A stretch of 5,061 nucleotides of DNA from Clostridia bacterium (GCA_007128555.1 SKXF01000055.1:1-5061); one strand, 5' to 3'; shown: positions 1 to 5,061, counted from the first letter of the stretch. The notes: a model not told the origin generated them from the letters alone. A program made the numbers and translations.

Positions 1-60
1 ATGCGAAAGTAGCACGGCACCGGTTGCGGCAGCAGTTGGGGAAGATGCTACTATGATCAT
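1..60 (-). CDS. Possible start of a gene running off the left edge (20 residues visible)
   Basis: Reading leftwards from an ATG at 60-58, the frame stays open to base 1 and gives MIIVASSPTAAATGAVLLSH. It lies 27 bases after the stop of the lipoprotein gene on the same strand, so it could be the next gene of that operon. The nearest Shine-Dalgarno-like sequence (AGGAG, 84-80) is too far away for this ATG. It is well placed instead for a five-codon mini-frame starting at 74 (MTITI), whose TGA overlaps this ATG as ATGA, a geometry typical of translational coupling. The peptide is too short to assign to a family, and the frame could be open by chance. Confidence is therefore low. Confidence 0.33.
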   Translation of the reverse strand, partial: MIIVASSPTAAATGAVLLSH

Positions 61-87
61 ATCGTTATGGTCATCAGTGCTCCTGTG

Positions 88-1461
88 TCAGTCCTGTGCA
101 ATAACTCCCTCCCGGACATCCAGCTTCCAGCTGACAGGCTTTTCGTTTTCCCGCACATCCACCAGCAGATGGGTACTGTCCTGTGACCATCTCAGATCGG
201 TGATCGGGTGCACATGGTGCTCCTCGTTACGCACCTGGGAGAAACTGAGACGATCGTGGCTATCCATGGTGAACACGTACACGTCGGTTCCACCCTTCCC
301 ATACCGCCACCAGGCGACGGCCAGGTGTTCGGTGTCGGGCGACCAGGCGAGGTGTTCGACGGAACCAGGGACGACCTCCAGGACTTCGATGACGCTGTTG
401 CCGGGAATTGCATAGCCGATGGCACTGTCGAGGGTGGCCAGGGCATACGGCCTGCTCAAAACGAAGGCCACTCGATTCCCCTGGGGGTCAGGGATGAACG
501 TCCCCTCATGGAGGAAGTCCTCGGGCCCCATGTGCAGGTGGAAGTCGAGACGCTTCCAGTCGAGGGGTGCAAGGGGTGCCCCGGACAGGGCATCGATGAT
601 TCCGACCACAGGCAGGGTCCTCGCGTCAGCCAGCATGATGGTGGCATCTCGGATCCGGCAGTCGGGGATCGTACGGGCATCGATGGTCAACGTCCTTCCC
701 GCAAAGGTGGTGTCCACAGGAGTCTTGGGATGCAACCTGTTGTCTGCGCTGAGGGTGATGACCGGATCGCCCATCGGGTCACATACGGCATCCCGATGGA
801 GCTGGCGAAAGGAGGAGAAGATCGTCCCGTGTGAATCGATCCGGGTGATCCGCCATTCCCCGCTCATCTCGCGTACGACCGCCTCGACTTCCGTGTGTCC
901 GGTCCCGGTGTCGGTGTCTTCGAGAATCTGTCGGTAGATCTCGTTAAGGTCTGCACGTTCCCCGCGCTCTGAGGCTTCGGTGATGCGGCCTTTGAAGGCC
1001 TGGCTAGCGGCGGCGATCGTCGATGGACTGGCCAGCGGATGCTCGATCCTGGCGGTCACCACCAGGCCGCCTTCCCCTGGCCGTGAGGTCAGGACAGAGA
1101 CGTCTAACCCCCGGAATTTGTCGATGAGATATGAGTCGTACGGAATATGGGCCCTGGCCGCCAGGTGGTAGAGGCTCAAATCCGCCTCGCGTTCCGGTTC
1201 CTCAACCATCAACGAAGCGACAGTCTCGTAGTCGGCGGCGGCGAACGCAGCCCAGAATGCCTCGATGACGTCCGTGGCTCCCCCGGGAACGGGCATGTCC
1301 TGTTCGTCCTCCTGATCGATCACGGCTTCTGTTTCGTGCACCTCGTCGCCATCGTCCCCCTGTTCTCGTGCATTGCCAGCCATACATCCGGGCAGAAATA
1401 GCGACACCACAACAATGAGCATGAAGGTGAGTGTTGTGATCCGTTTCCCTCTGGTGGGCAT
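88..1461 (-). CDS. Secreted lipoprotein with NTF2-like region and C-terminal beta-propeller motifs
   Basis: This 457-residue protein starts with a lipoprotein signal peptide. Basic residues (R4, K6, R7) are followed by a hydrophobic stretch at about 11-23 and the lipobox LPGC, with C26 as the expected lipidation site, so the mature protein should be anchored outside the cytoplasmic membrane. Residues 30-57 are a very acidic linker. Residues about 60-208 (ATDVIEAFWAAF at the start, GEWRITRID at the end) resemble NTF2-like/DUF4878 domains of Gram-positive lipoproteins; this is pattern recognition, not a search. The C-terminal part has three PD40/WD40-like motifs: FIPDPQGNRVAFVLS (322-336), WSPDTEHLAVAWW (373-385) and WSQDSTHLLVDV (425-436). 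They suggest an incomplete or divergent beta-propeller used for binding. The start is supported by GGGAGGT (1473-1467) five bases upstream. It is divergent from the ferredoxin operon. No catalytic residues are apparent and no specific function can be named. Confidence 0.9.
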   Translation of the reverse strand: MPTRGKRITTLTFMLIVVVSLFLPGCMAGNAREQGDDGDEVHETEAVIDQEDEQDMPVPGGATDVIEAFWAAFAAADYETVASLMVEEPEREADLSLYHLAARAHIPYDSYLIDKFRGLDVSVLTSRPGEGGLVVTARIEHPLASPSTIAAASQAFKGRITEASERGERADLNEIYRQILEDTDTGTGHTEVEAVVREMSGEWRITRIDSHGTIFSSFRQLHRDAVCDPMGDPVITLSADNRLHPKTPVDTTFAGRTLTIDARTIPDCRIRDATIMLADARTLPVVGIIDALSGAPLAPLDWKRLDFHLHMGPEDFLHEGTFIPDPQGNRVAFVLSRPYALATLDSAIGYAIPGNSVIEVLEVVPGSVEHLAWSPDTEHLAVAWWRYGKGGTDVYVFTMDSHDRLSFSQVRNEEHHVHPITDLRWSQDSTHLLVDVRENEKPVSWKLDVREGVIAQD

Positions 1462-1466
1462 TCAGT

Positions 1467-1473
1467 ACCTCCC
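1467..1473 (-). promoter_or_regulatory. Ribosome binding site of the lipoprotein gene
   Basis: On the minus strand GGGAGGT lies five bases before the ATG at 1461-1459. It is close to the ideal anti-16S sequence and fixes the start that yields the complete lipoprotein signal peptide. Confidence 0.8.
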
Positions 1474-1649
1474 TGTGATTCTCATCCTATCACCTGAAAG
1501 CTGTGGGACGGTCCGGTTAAGTCACTGATCCTGGGTCTAATGGTGCAGACGCCCGACACGGTGAGATGTTCCAGGCATATTGTGGTTCCCAGTACCACAT
1601 TACCCCGAGTTGGTGTCTACAGACGCGCGCCGATTCGTTCGTTATGGCA

Positions 1650-1665
1650 TGGCACATCCGTTCCA
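1650..1665 (+). promoter_or_regulatory. Possible sigma-54 (RpoN) type -24/-12 promoter
   Basis: TGGCACATCCGTTCCA matches the consensus TGGCACRNNNNTTGCW at every defined position except one, with correct spacing between the two halves. The mismatch changes the -12 GC to CC, which is a highly conserved position, so the site may be inactive. It points toward the ferredoxin operon and would give a leader of roughly 245 bases. No sigma-54-dependent activator gene is in the window. This is a motif match only. Confidence 0.25.
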
Positions 1666-1697
1666 TCCGGGTCCGATGAAGATGGAGCTGGGCAGGT

Positions 1698-1717
1698 GCC
1701 AGGGGGCGCCCCCTGGC
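1698..1717. repeat. Perfect 20-bp G+C-rich palindrome
   Basis: GCCAGGGGGCGCCCCCTGGC is a perfect inverted repeat with no central spacer, located in the divergent intergenic region. It is not followed by a T tract on either strand, so it does not look like a Rho-independent terminator. In RNA a zero-base loop is not possible, so any hairpin would lose two inner pairs. As DNA it has the symmetry of a dimeric regulator operator. Its function is not known. Confidence 0.6.
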
Positions 1718-1909
1718 TGCGATCGCCCGCGCCCGCGGCCGTGACGCCTGCAGTGCGGCGGGGTCGGAGTGTTTCAACGAAAAGACTATTTGAGCGATGG
1801 GGAAGGATGTGTTCATCGCCAGAGAGAAATGATCGTTACGAGTGGCAGAAGCACCATGACATTGAGAGTGAGCTGGCACGAGCAGGATGCATGATGCGTG
1901 GAACCGGTG

Positions 1910-1914
1910 AGGAG
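1910..1914 (+). promoter_or_regulatory. Ribosome binding site deciding the GTG start of the ferredoxin gene
   Basis: AGGAG lies seven bases before the GTG at 1922. In-frame GTG codons also occur at 1898 and 1907, but neither has a comparable site. Starting at 1922 places the first cluster cysteine at residue 10, as is usual for ferredoxin domains. Confidence 0.7.
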
Positions 1915-1921
1915 TGATAAC

Positions 1922-2653
1922 GTGGTTGTTGAGATTGCGCAGGATACCTGCACAGGGTGCGGCGAGTGCCCACCCTTCTGCACCGTTGGAGCCATTTTGC
2001 TGGGCGAGGATACGGCGAAGGTGGACGTAGATCTCTGTGTGGAGTGTCATTTGTGCGTGCGTTTTGCCGTGTGTCCGACCGGATCGATTCGTGCGACCGA
2101 GATGGAAGCGGATGATCCGCGGAGTGTCCGTCGGATCAGTGATCCGACCATGGTGAAGGCAACGGGACTGCCGGGCAGGGGGACGGAGGAGGTCAAGACC
2201 AACGATGTAACGGGACGGGTCGGCCTGGGGCAGGTGGGTTTTTGCGTTGAGCTTGGAAGGCCCGGTGTTTCAGCCTCCCTGGTCGACCTGGAGAAGGTGA
2301 CCACGGCCCTGTCCCGTCTCGGAGTGAAGTTTCAGAAGGATAACCCGATGATGACGCTCCTGTCAGATCCGGAACGAGGGCTGGTGAGGGATGAGGTGAA
2401 GGGCGAGAGGGTGCTGTCAACCCTTGTCGAATTCGTCGCCCCGGTGGACATGATCGAATCCATCCTGGGGGCCCTCAAGGAAGCTGCAGGCGAAGTGAAC
2501 ACCGTTTTCAGCGTCGGTCTGATCACCCGGGTCGATGGGGATGGCCGGATCCCCGTCGCTAGGACCCTGGAGGATCTCGGCATACCTGTCCGTCCAAACA
2601 GCAAGGTGAACCTGGGACTGGGCAGACCTCTGTTCGAGGAAAGGGAGGTGTGA
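1922..2653 (+). CDS. 2[4Fe-4S] ferredoxin domain fused to an unrecognised C-terminal domain
   Basis: The 243-residue protein (GTG start) opens with a bacterial ferredoxin-like domain. Cluster motif I is C10-x2-C13-x2-C16-x3-C20, and motif II is C39-x2-C42-x2-C45-x5-C51 followed by P52. Each set provides four cysteines, so two [4Fe-4S] clusters are likely. Motif I has Thr instead of the usual Pro after its last cysteine, and motif II has a longer final spacing than the classical three residues. After a linker (about 60-85), residues 86-243 form a second domain that I do not recognise. It contains GRGTEEVKTNDVTGR (85-99), ELGRPG (110-115) and a C-terminal NLGLGRP segment. No signal peptide or membrane helix is visible, so it should be cytoplasmic. 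The next gene starts three bases after its stop, so the two products probably work together. Electron transfer to or from a partner enzyme is an inference; a regulatory or small-molecule-binding role for the C-terminal domain is equally possible. Confidence 0.92.
   Translation: MVVEIAQDTCTGCGECPPFCTVGAILLGEDTAKVDVDLCVECHLCVRFAVCPTGSIRATEMEADDPRSVRRISDPTMVKATGLPGRGTEEVKTNDVTGRVGLGQVGFCVELGRPGVSASLVDLEKVTTALSRLGVKFQKDNPMMTLLSDPERGLVRDEVKGERVLSTLVEFVAPVDMIESILGALKEAAGEVNTVFSVGLITRVDGDGRIPVARTLEDLGIPVRPNSKVNLGLGRPLFEEREV
2643..2649 (+). promoter_or_regulatory. Ribosome binding site deciding a TTG start
   Basis: GGGAGGT overlaps the last codons of the ferredoxin gene and lies seven bases before the TTG at 2657. 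No ATG or GTG is suitably placed in this frame, so the strong site supports the unusual TTG start and tight coupling of the two genes. Confidence 0.75.
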
Positions 2654-2656
2654 CCG

Positions 2657-3298
2657 TTGACCCATACACTGCACAGGACAGGAGACGTTGAATCCCTCTG
2701 CAGCGACTACGTCTGGCAGGTTTACCCGACGCGCGGCGTCAATGATGATGATCTGCCCGGCAAGTACTCGCAGGTGATCGACCTGGTGGTCTCATTGGGA
2801 TCCCAGAACTGGGGAGATGTCCGGACGGGGTCTGCGGGGAGCACTCCCGTGGAGACGATCCGGGCGAATTTGAGCGAGAGCTCCCGGCTGCGGGGTGTCT
2901 TCACCGACAAGGAGACCGTGGTGGAGTTCATCCGCAGGATCCGGCAGATGGACACCGGGCTCTCCGTGGTGATCAGCGGGCTGACCGACGAGGTCTTTGA
3001 TGCCTGTGGACAGGTGGATCTATCCCCGCACTCGGTGAACCTGTCCCTGGGGGTCTGGGGGAGGACCGACATGCTCCCGCCCGAAGATGTCCTGGAATTG
3101 ACGACCATGTGCGGTCATCACCAGGTATCGCCGAACCTGGTAGCCGAGATGAAGGCGGCGGTTGTCCAGGGAAGGGTCAGCCGGGAAGAGGCAGCAGAAC
3201 AGATGAGCCGCCTGTGCCCGTGTGGCGTTTTTAACACGGAGAGGGCAGCCAAGCTGTTGTCTTCTACAGACGCGTCGCGAGGGATGGAAGTTCTATAG
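2657..3298 (+). CDS. Conserved-looking protein of unknown function with MCGHH and CPCG motifs
   Basis: This 213-residue protein starts at TTG 2657, three bases after the ferredoxin gene stop and behind a strong ribosome binding site. I do not recognise the family. It has no signal peptide or membrane segment. The middle (about 85-135) reads like an alternating alpha/beta fold (KETVVEFIRRIRQMDTGLSVVIS, then VNLSLGVWG; described by positions 85-107 and 127-135). The C-terminal third carries MCGHHQVSPN (151-160), an amphipathic helical stretch (161-184), and LCPCGVFNTERA (186-197). Its cysteines are C15, C117, C152, C187 and C189. C152, H154, H155, C187 and C189 are plausible metal or iron-sulfur ligands, but this is inference. 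Because it is tightly linked to the ferredoxin-domain gene, the two may form one complex, with this protein as the enzyme or cluster-bearing partner. Confidence 0.88.
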   Translation: MTHTLHRTGDVESLCSDYVWQVYPTRGVNDDDLPGKYSQVIDLVVSLGSQNWGDVRTGSAGSTPVETIRANLSESSRLRGVFTDKETVVEFIRRIRQMDTGLSVVISGLTDEVFDACGQVDLSPHSVNLSLGVWGRTDMLPPEDVLELTTMCGHHQVSPNLVAEMKAAVVQGRVSREEAAEQMSRLCPCGVFNTERAAKLLSSTDASRGMEVL

Positions 3299-3319
3299 AC
3301 GGAAAGGACGTGAAACCCG

Positions 3320-4237
3320 TTGCCTGAGAAGAATACTATTCTGGGAACGGTTCACCCCAGTTTCTTTGGGGAGCGCTACAGGCCACCGGCTCCTGAGTTT
3401 TATGAGAGCCTGGAGGCGATCAGTACAGATGAGCGGTTCCAGGCGATTGAGATCGCTTATGTTGAGGGTCTTTCATCAGGCGAACGCCTTAAACTGGGTC
3501 TGGCCCTAGAACCGTATCGAGTGATCATCGTCAACGGTACCGATGCCATGAAGGCTGGGGGACTTAGCTTGTGCTGTACCGATCCGGATAGACACAGGGC
3601 TTCCGTAGCCATGGCCAAGAAGATCGTAGATTTGTGCTGTGAGGTTAATGCGGAGGGCTTGATGCTGGGCTCAGGGAAGGATCCCGGTCTCCACGACCGC
3701 AGGATGGCGTATCATTCCCTGATTGAATCCCTCAGCGAGATCTGTGCTTATGCTGCCCAGGCCTCGAGCGGAAAGCTGGTGGTTACGGTGGAGCAGATGG
3801 ACCGTTCTTTTCACCGCAGGCAGCTCCTGGGTCCCATTCGGGAAGCCATCGCTGCGCTTGAGGCCGTACGTGCCCGCTGTGATAACATCGGTCTGACTTT
3901 CGACATTGCTCACTCTCCACAGCTTGACGAGGATCCCGTCGAGGCATTGACGCTGGCCAGGGACATCGTTTACCAGGTTCACCTCGGCAATACTGTTGTC
4001 GATGATCCGGGCAACCCTTTCTACGGGGATCTGCACCCGCCTTTCGGGGTCGAAGGAGGTGTGTACGGCCAGAGCGAATTAGCGGCCTTTCTCTCTGCCG
4101 TACGGCAACGCAGGCTGCTGTCTGCCTATAGTGTCATGGCCCTGGAAGTCCGGACACCGACGGGCCAGGATCCCTACGAGGTCTTGGCAAGTGCCCGGGA
4201 GACGCTCATATCTGCCCTAGCAGAGATCAGCGACTGA
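3320..4237 (+). CDS. TIM-barrel protein, sugar isomerase/epimerase (AP endonuclease 2-like) superfamily
   Basis: The 305-residue protein starts at TTG 3320. An in-frame TGA at 3311-3313 rules out a longer version, and AAAGGA at 3303-3308 is a moderate ribosome binding site 11 bases upstream. The size and motif order fit the xylose isomerase-like TIM-barrel superfamily. By analogy with D-psicose (D-tagatose) 3-epimerases, which use Glu, Asp, His, Glu to bind one divalent metal, the candidate ligands here are E158 (in VTVEQMD), D195 with H198 nearby (LTFDIAHS), H221 (YQVHLGN) and E276 (MALEVRTP). Residues 235-247 (YGDLHPPFGVEGG) form a distinctive loop that may shape the substrate site. The enzyme should be cytoplasmic and act on a hydroxy-carbonyl compound, by isomerisation, epimerisation, dehydration or hydrolysis; the substrate cannot be deduced. 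It lies 21 bases after the unknown protein gene and upstream of a CoA-transferase gene, suggesting one catabolic pathway. An endonuclease IV role is unlikely given the metabolic context. Confidence 0.87.
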   Translation: MPEKNTILGTVHPSFFGERYRPPAPEFYESLEAISTDERFQAIEIAYVEGLSSGERLKLGLALEPYRVIIVNGTDAMKAGGLSLCCTDPDRHRASVAMAKKIVDLCCEVNAEGLMLGSGKDPGLHDRRMAYHSLIESLSEICAYAAQASSGKLVVTVEQMDRSFHRRQLLGPIREAIAALEAVRARCDNIGLTFDIAHSPQLDEDPVEALTLARDIVYQVHLGNTVVDDPGNPFYGDLHPPFGVEGGVYGQSELAAFLSAVRQRRLLSAYSVMALEVRTPTGQDPYEVLASARETLISALAEISD

Positions 4238-4339
4238 GGTGCCGTCAGAGGACTGGATGGAAGGGGCCTGTGTCAAACGCTGACAAGCCATGTGCTCAGA
4301 CCGGGCTAAGCCAAGGGATTCACTGGAGGTGTCATGTAG
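4238..4339 (+). other. 102-base gap with a weak hairpin before the CoA-transferase gene
   Basis: This is the only sizeable gap within the plus-strand cluster. It contains a short inverted repeat, TGTCA (4271-4275) and TGACA (4281-4285), with a five-base loop. There is no T tract, so a terminator is unlikely. I see no clear promoter. The genes on either side may still be co-transcribed, but the gap leaves room for a separate start or an mRNA processing site. Confidence 0.3.
4325..4330 (+). promoter_or_regulatory. Ribosome binding site of the CoA-transferase gene
   Basis: GGAGGT lies nine bases before the ATG at 4340. An ATG at 4334 in the same frame is followed directly by TAG, so it can only make a start-stop pair. 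The ATG at 4340 is the first usable start. Confidence 0.75.
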
Positions 4340-5061
4340 ATGGAAGGCTGCTGGAAAAACTACAGGCAGAACTGTGAAGACTATGGATACAAACCTGTGG
4401 GAACGGGTGAGCTTTTTACAGACCCCGATGTCAACCGCGCCAGGGAGTTCTTTCGCAACAAGGCGTCTCGCCGACTGGCAAACAAGGAGACCATCGTTCG
4501 GGAAGCCGTAGCGAGGCTCATTCCCGATGGATGCTATGTGGCGGTCGGAGGCTTTGGCACAAATCGCATACCGACGGCGGTATTGCACGAGATCGTCAGG
4601 CAGGGGAAGAAGAATCTCGGCCTTTCGGGTCACACGGCAACCCATGATTTTCAGATCCTGGCGGCGGGGGATTGCCTGGATCGATGCGACATTGCCTATG
4701 TCGTGGGCCTGGAAGCCCGGGGACTTTCGCCGGTGGCGCGAAGGGCCTTCGAGAGGGGGCGGGTCAGGGCAACGGAATGGACCAATGCCGCGCTGGCGTG
4801 GCGGTATCGGGCTGCGGCCATGGGCGTGTCTTTTATGCCCATTCGGACCATGCTTGGAACCGATACGGCAGCCCACAGCGCCGTTGTCGAGATGCGATGC
4901 CCCTTCACTGGGGAGAAATACCTGGCGGTTCCGGCCTTGTTTCCCGACGTGGCGATGATCCACGTCCACCGGGCCGATGTCTTTGGCAACTGCCAGATTG
5001 ACGGGGTTCTTGTCTCTGATGACGACCTGGCTCGTGCCGCCAAACACGTGATCGTGACGGC
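4340..5061 (+). CDS. CoA-transferase subunit A, glutaconate CoA-transferase (GctA/IpdA)-like, cut by the right edge
   Basis: The frame is open from ATG 4340 to the end of the window and gives 240 residues without a stop. Family I CoA-transferase alpha-subunit features are clear. There is a GGFGTNRIPTAVLHEIVRQGK segment (70-90) at the CoA-binding glycine-rich turn, a central WTNAALAWRYRAAAMG segment (147-162), and CPFTGEKYLAVPALFPDVAMIHVHRADVFGN (by position 187-217). The end, AAKHVIVT (233-240), matches the typical alpha-subunit core. This order resembles Acidaminococcus glutaconate CoA-transferase subunit A. Such enzymes move CoA between acyl groups, and some relatives (IpdAB) instead hydrolyse cyclic CoA thioesters. 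The catalytic glutamate of this family is in subunit B, which should follow just beyond the window. Compared with Acidaminococcus GctA, the glycine motif comes about 46 residues later, so there is an N-terminal extension containing ELFTDPD (24-30) and AREFFRNKASR (34-44). Substrate specificity is not known. Confidence 0.93.
   Translation, partial: MEGCWKNYRQNCEDYGYKPVGTGELFTDPDVNRAREFFRNKASRRLANKETIVREAVARLIPDGCYVAVGGFGTNRIPTAVLHEIVRQGKKNLGLSGHTATHDFQILAAGDCLDRCDIAYVVGLEARGLSPVARRAFERGRVRATEWTNAALAWRYRAAAMGVSFMPIRTMLGTDTAAHSAVVEMRCPFTGEKYLAVPALFPDVAMIHVHRADVFGNCQIDGVLVSDDDLARAAKHVIVT

Larger units (their letters stand above)
1462..1921. other. Divergent intergenic region without a credible gene
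   Basis: These 460 bases separate two divergent genes and must hold the promoters or leaders for both directions unless the plus-strand operon is transcribed otherwise. Open frames exist here on both strands, but they lack ribosome binding sites and recognisable protein features. The visible structure is a sigma-54-like sequence at 1650-1665, a perfect 20-bp palindrome at 1698-1717, and a G+C-rich stretch at about 1698-1766. A weak six-base inverted repeat also occurs (GCGATG 1794-1799, CATCGC 1814-1819). I found no convincing sigma-70 -35/-10 pair, no T-tract terminator and no riboswitch that I recognise. Confidence 0.7.

Noticed and set aside
208..834. Long open frame of 208 codons on the plus strand
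   Set aside because: It lies antisense to the lipoprotein gene, which has a signal peptide, a lipobox, domain motifs and a strong ribosome binding site. The antisense product has no recognisable features and is a by-product of high G+C.
1616..1627. Twelve-base sequence TCTACAGACGCG repeated exactly at 3263-3274
   Set aside because: About one shared 12-mer is expected by chance in a window of this size, and the second copy lies inside a coding region without other similarity around it.
1698..1730. Palindrome considered as a Rho-independent terminator
   Set aside because: No T tract follows on either strand, and the repeat has no loop.
1794..1819. Six-base inverted repeat GCGATG/CATCGC with a 14-base spacer
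   Set aside because: The arms are too short to stand out from chance, and nothing else marks it as an operator or hairpin.
1874..1891. TGGCACG followed by TGCA, resembling a sigma-54 promoter just before the ferredoxin gene
   Set aside because: The -12 GC is two bases too far from the -24 GG; sigma-54 promoters tolerate almost no change in this spacing.
1540..1917. Open frame of 125 codons on the plus strand in the intergenic region
   Set aside because: It has no ribosome binding site, an arginine- and proline-rich composition typical of chance frames, and reads through the palindrome.
1517..2050. Open frame of 177 codons on the minus strand
   Set aside because: It overlaps the ferredoxin cysteine motifs antisense and shows no protein features or ribosome binding site that I can support.
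4217..5047. Open frame of 276 codons on the minus strand
   Set aside because: It is antisense to the CoA-transferase subunit A gene, whose family motifs are clear; the antisense translation looks like no protein I know.

Overview
The window shows a high-G+C bacterial locus with two divergent transcription units separated by about 460 non-coding bases. Strong Shine-Dalgarno sequences, frequent GTG/TTG starts, a lipobox lipoprotein and a ferredoxin-based operon suggest an anaerobic bacterium, most plausibly a G+C-rich Firmicute of the Clostridia/Limnochordia type. This placement is an inference from style; there is no phylogenetic marker gene in the window.

Left part (1-1461, minus strand): a 457-residue secreted lipoprotein. 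It has a lipobox (LPGC), an acidic linker, an NTF2-like middle region and a C-terminal part with PD40/WD40-like beta-propeller motifs. Downstream on the same strand, a possible second gene starts at base 60 and runs off the left edge, so only 20 residues are visible.

Middle (1462-1921): a divergent intergenic region without a credible gene. It holds a perfect 20-bp G+C-rich palindrome (1698-1717) and a near-consensus sigma-54-like -24/-12 sequence (1650-1665). No certain promoter or terminator was found.

Right part (1922-5061, plus strand): a co-directional cluster. First is a protein with an N-terminal 2[4Fe-4S] ferredoxin domain fused to an unrecognised domain of about 150-180 residues. 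Three bases later comes an unrecognised 213-residue protein with conserved-looking MCGHH and CPCG motifs. After 21 bases follows a TIM-barrel protein of the sugar isomerase/epimerase (AP endonuclease 2-like) superfamily, with a recognisable Glu/Asp/His/Glu metal-ligand set. After another 102 bases comes the first 240 residues of a CoA-transferase subunit A (glutaconate CoA-transferase GctA/IpdA-like), cut by the right edge. The matching B subunit would be expected just outside.

Taken together, the plus-strand genes look like a catabolic module of an anaerobe. An isomerase/epimerase or lyase-like TIM barrel, a ferredoxin-type redox or scaffold protein and a CoA-transferase could act on one organic acid or sugar-like substrate. 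The substrate cannot be read from the sequence. The first two proteins are the most interesting part, because they are tightly coupled, cysteine-bearing and not assignable to a known function.
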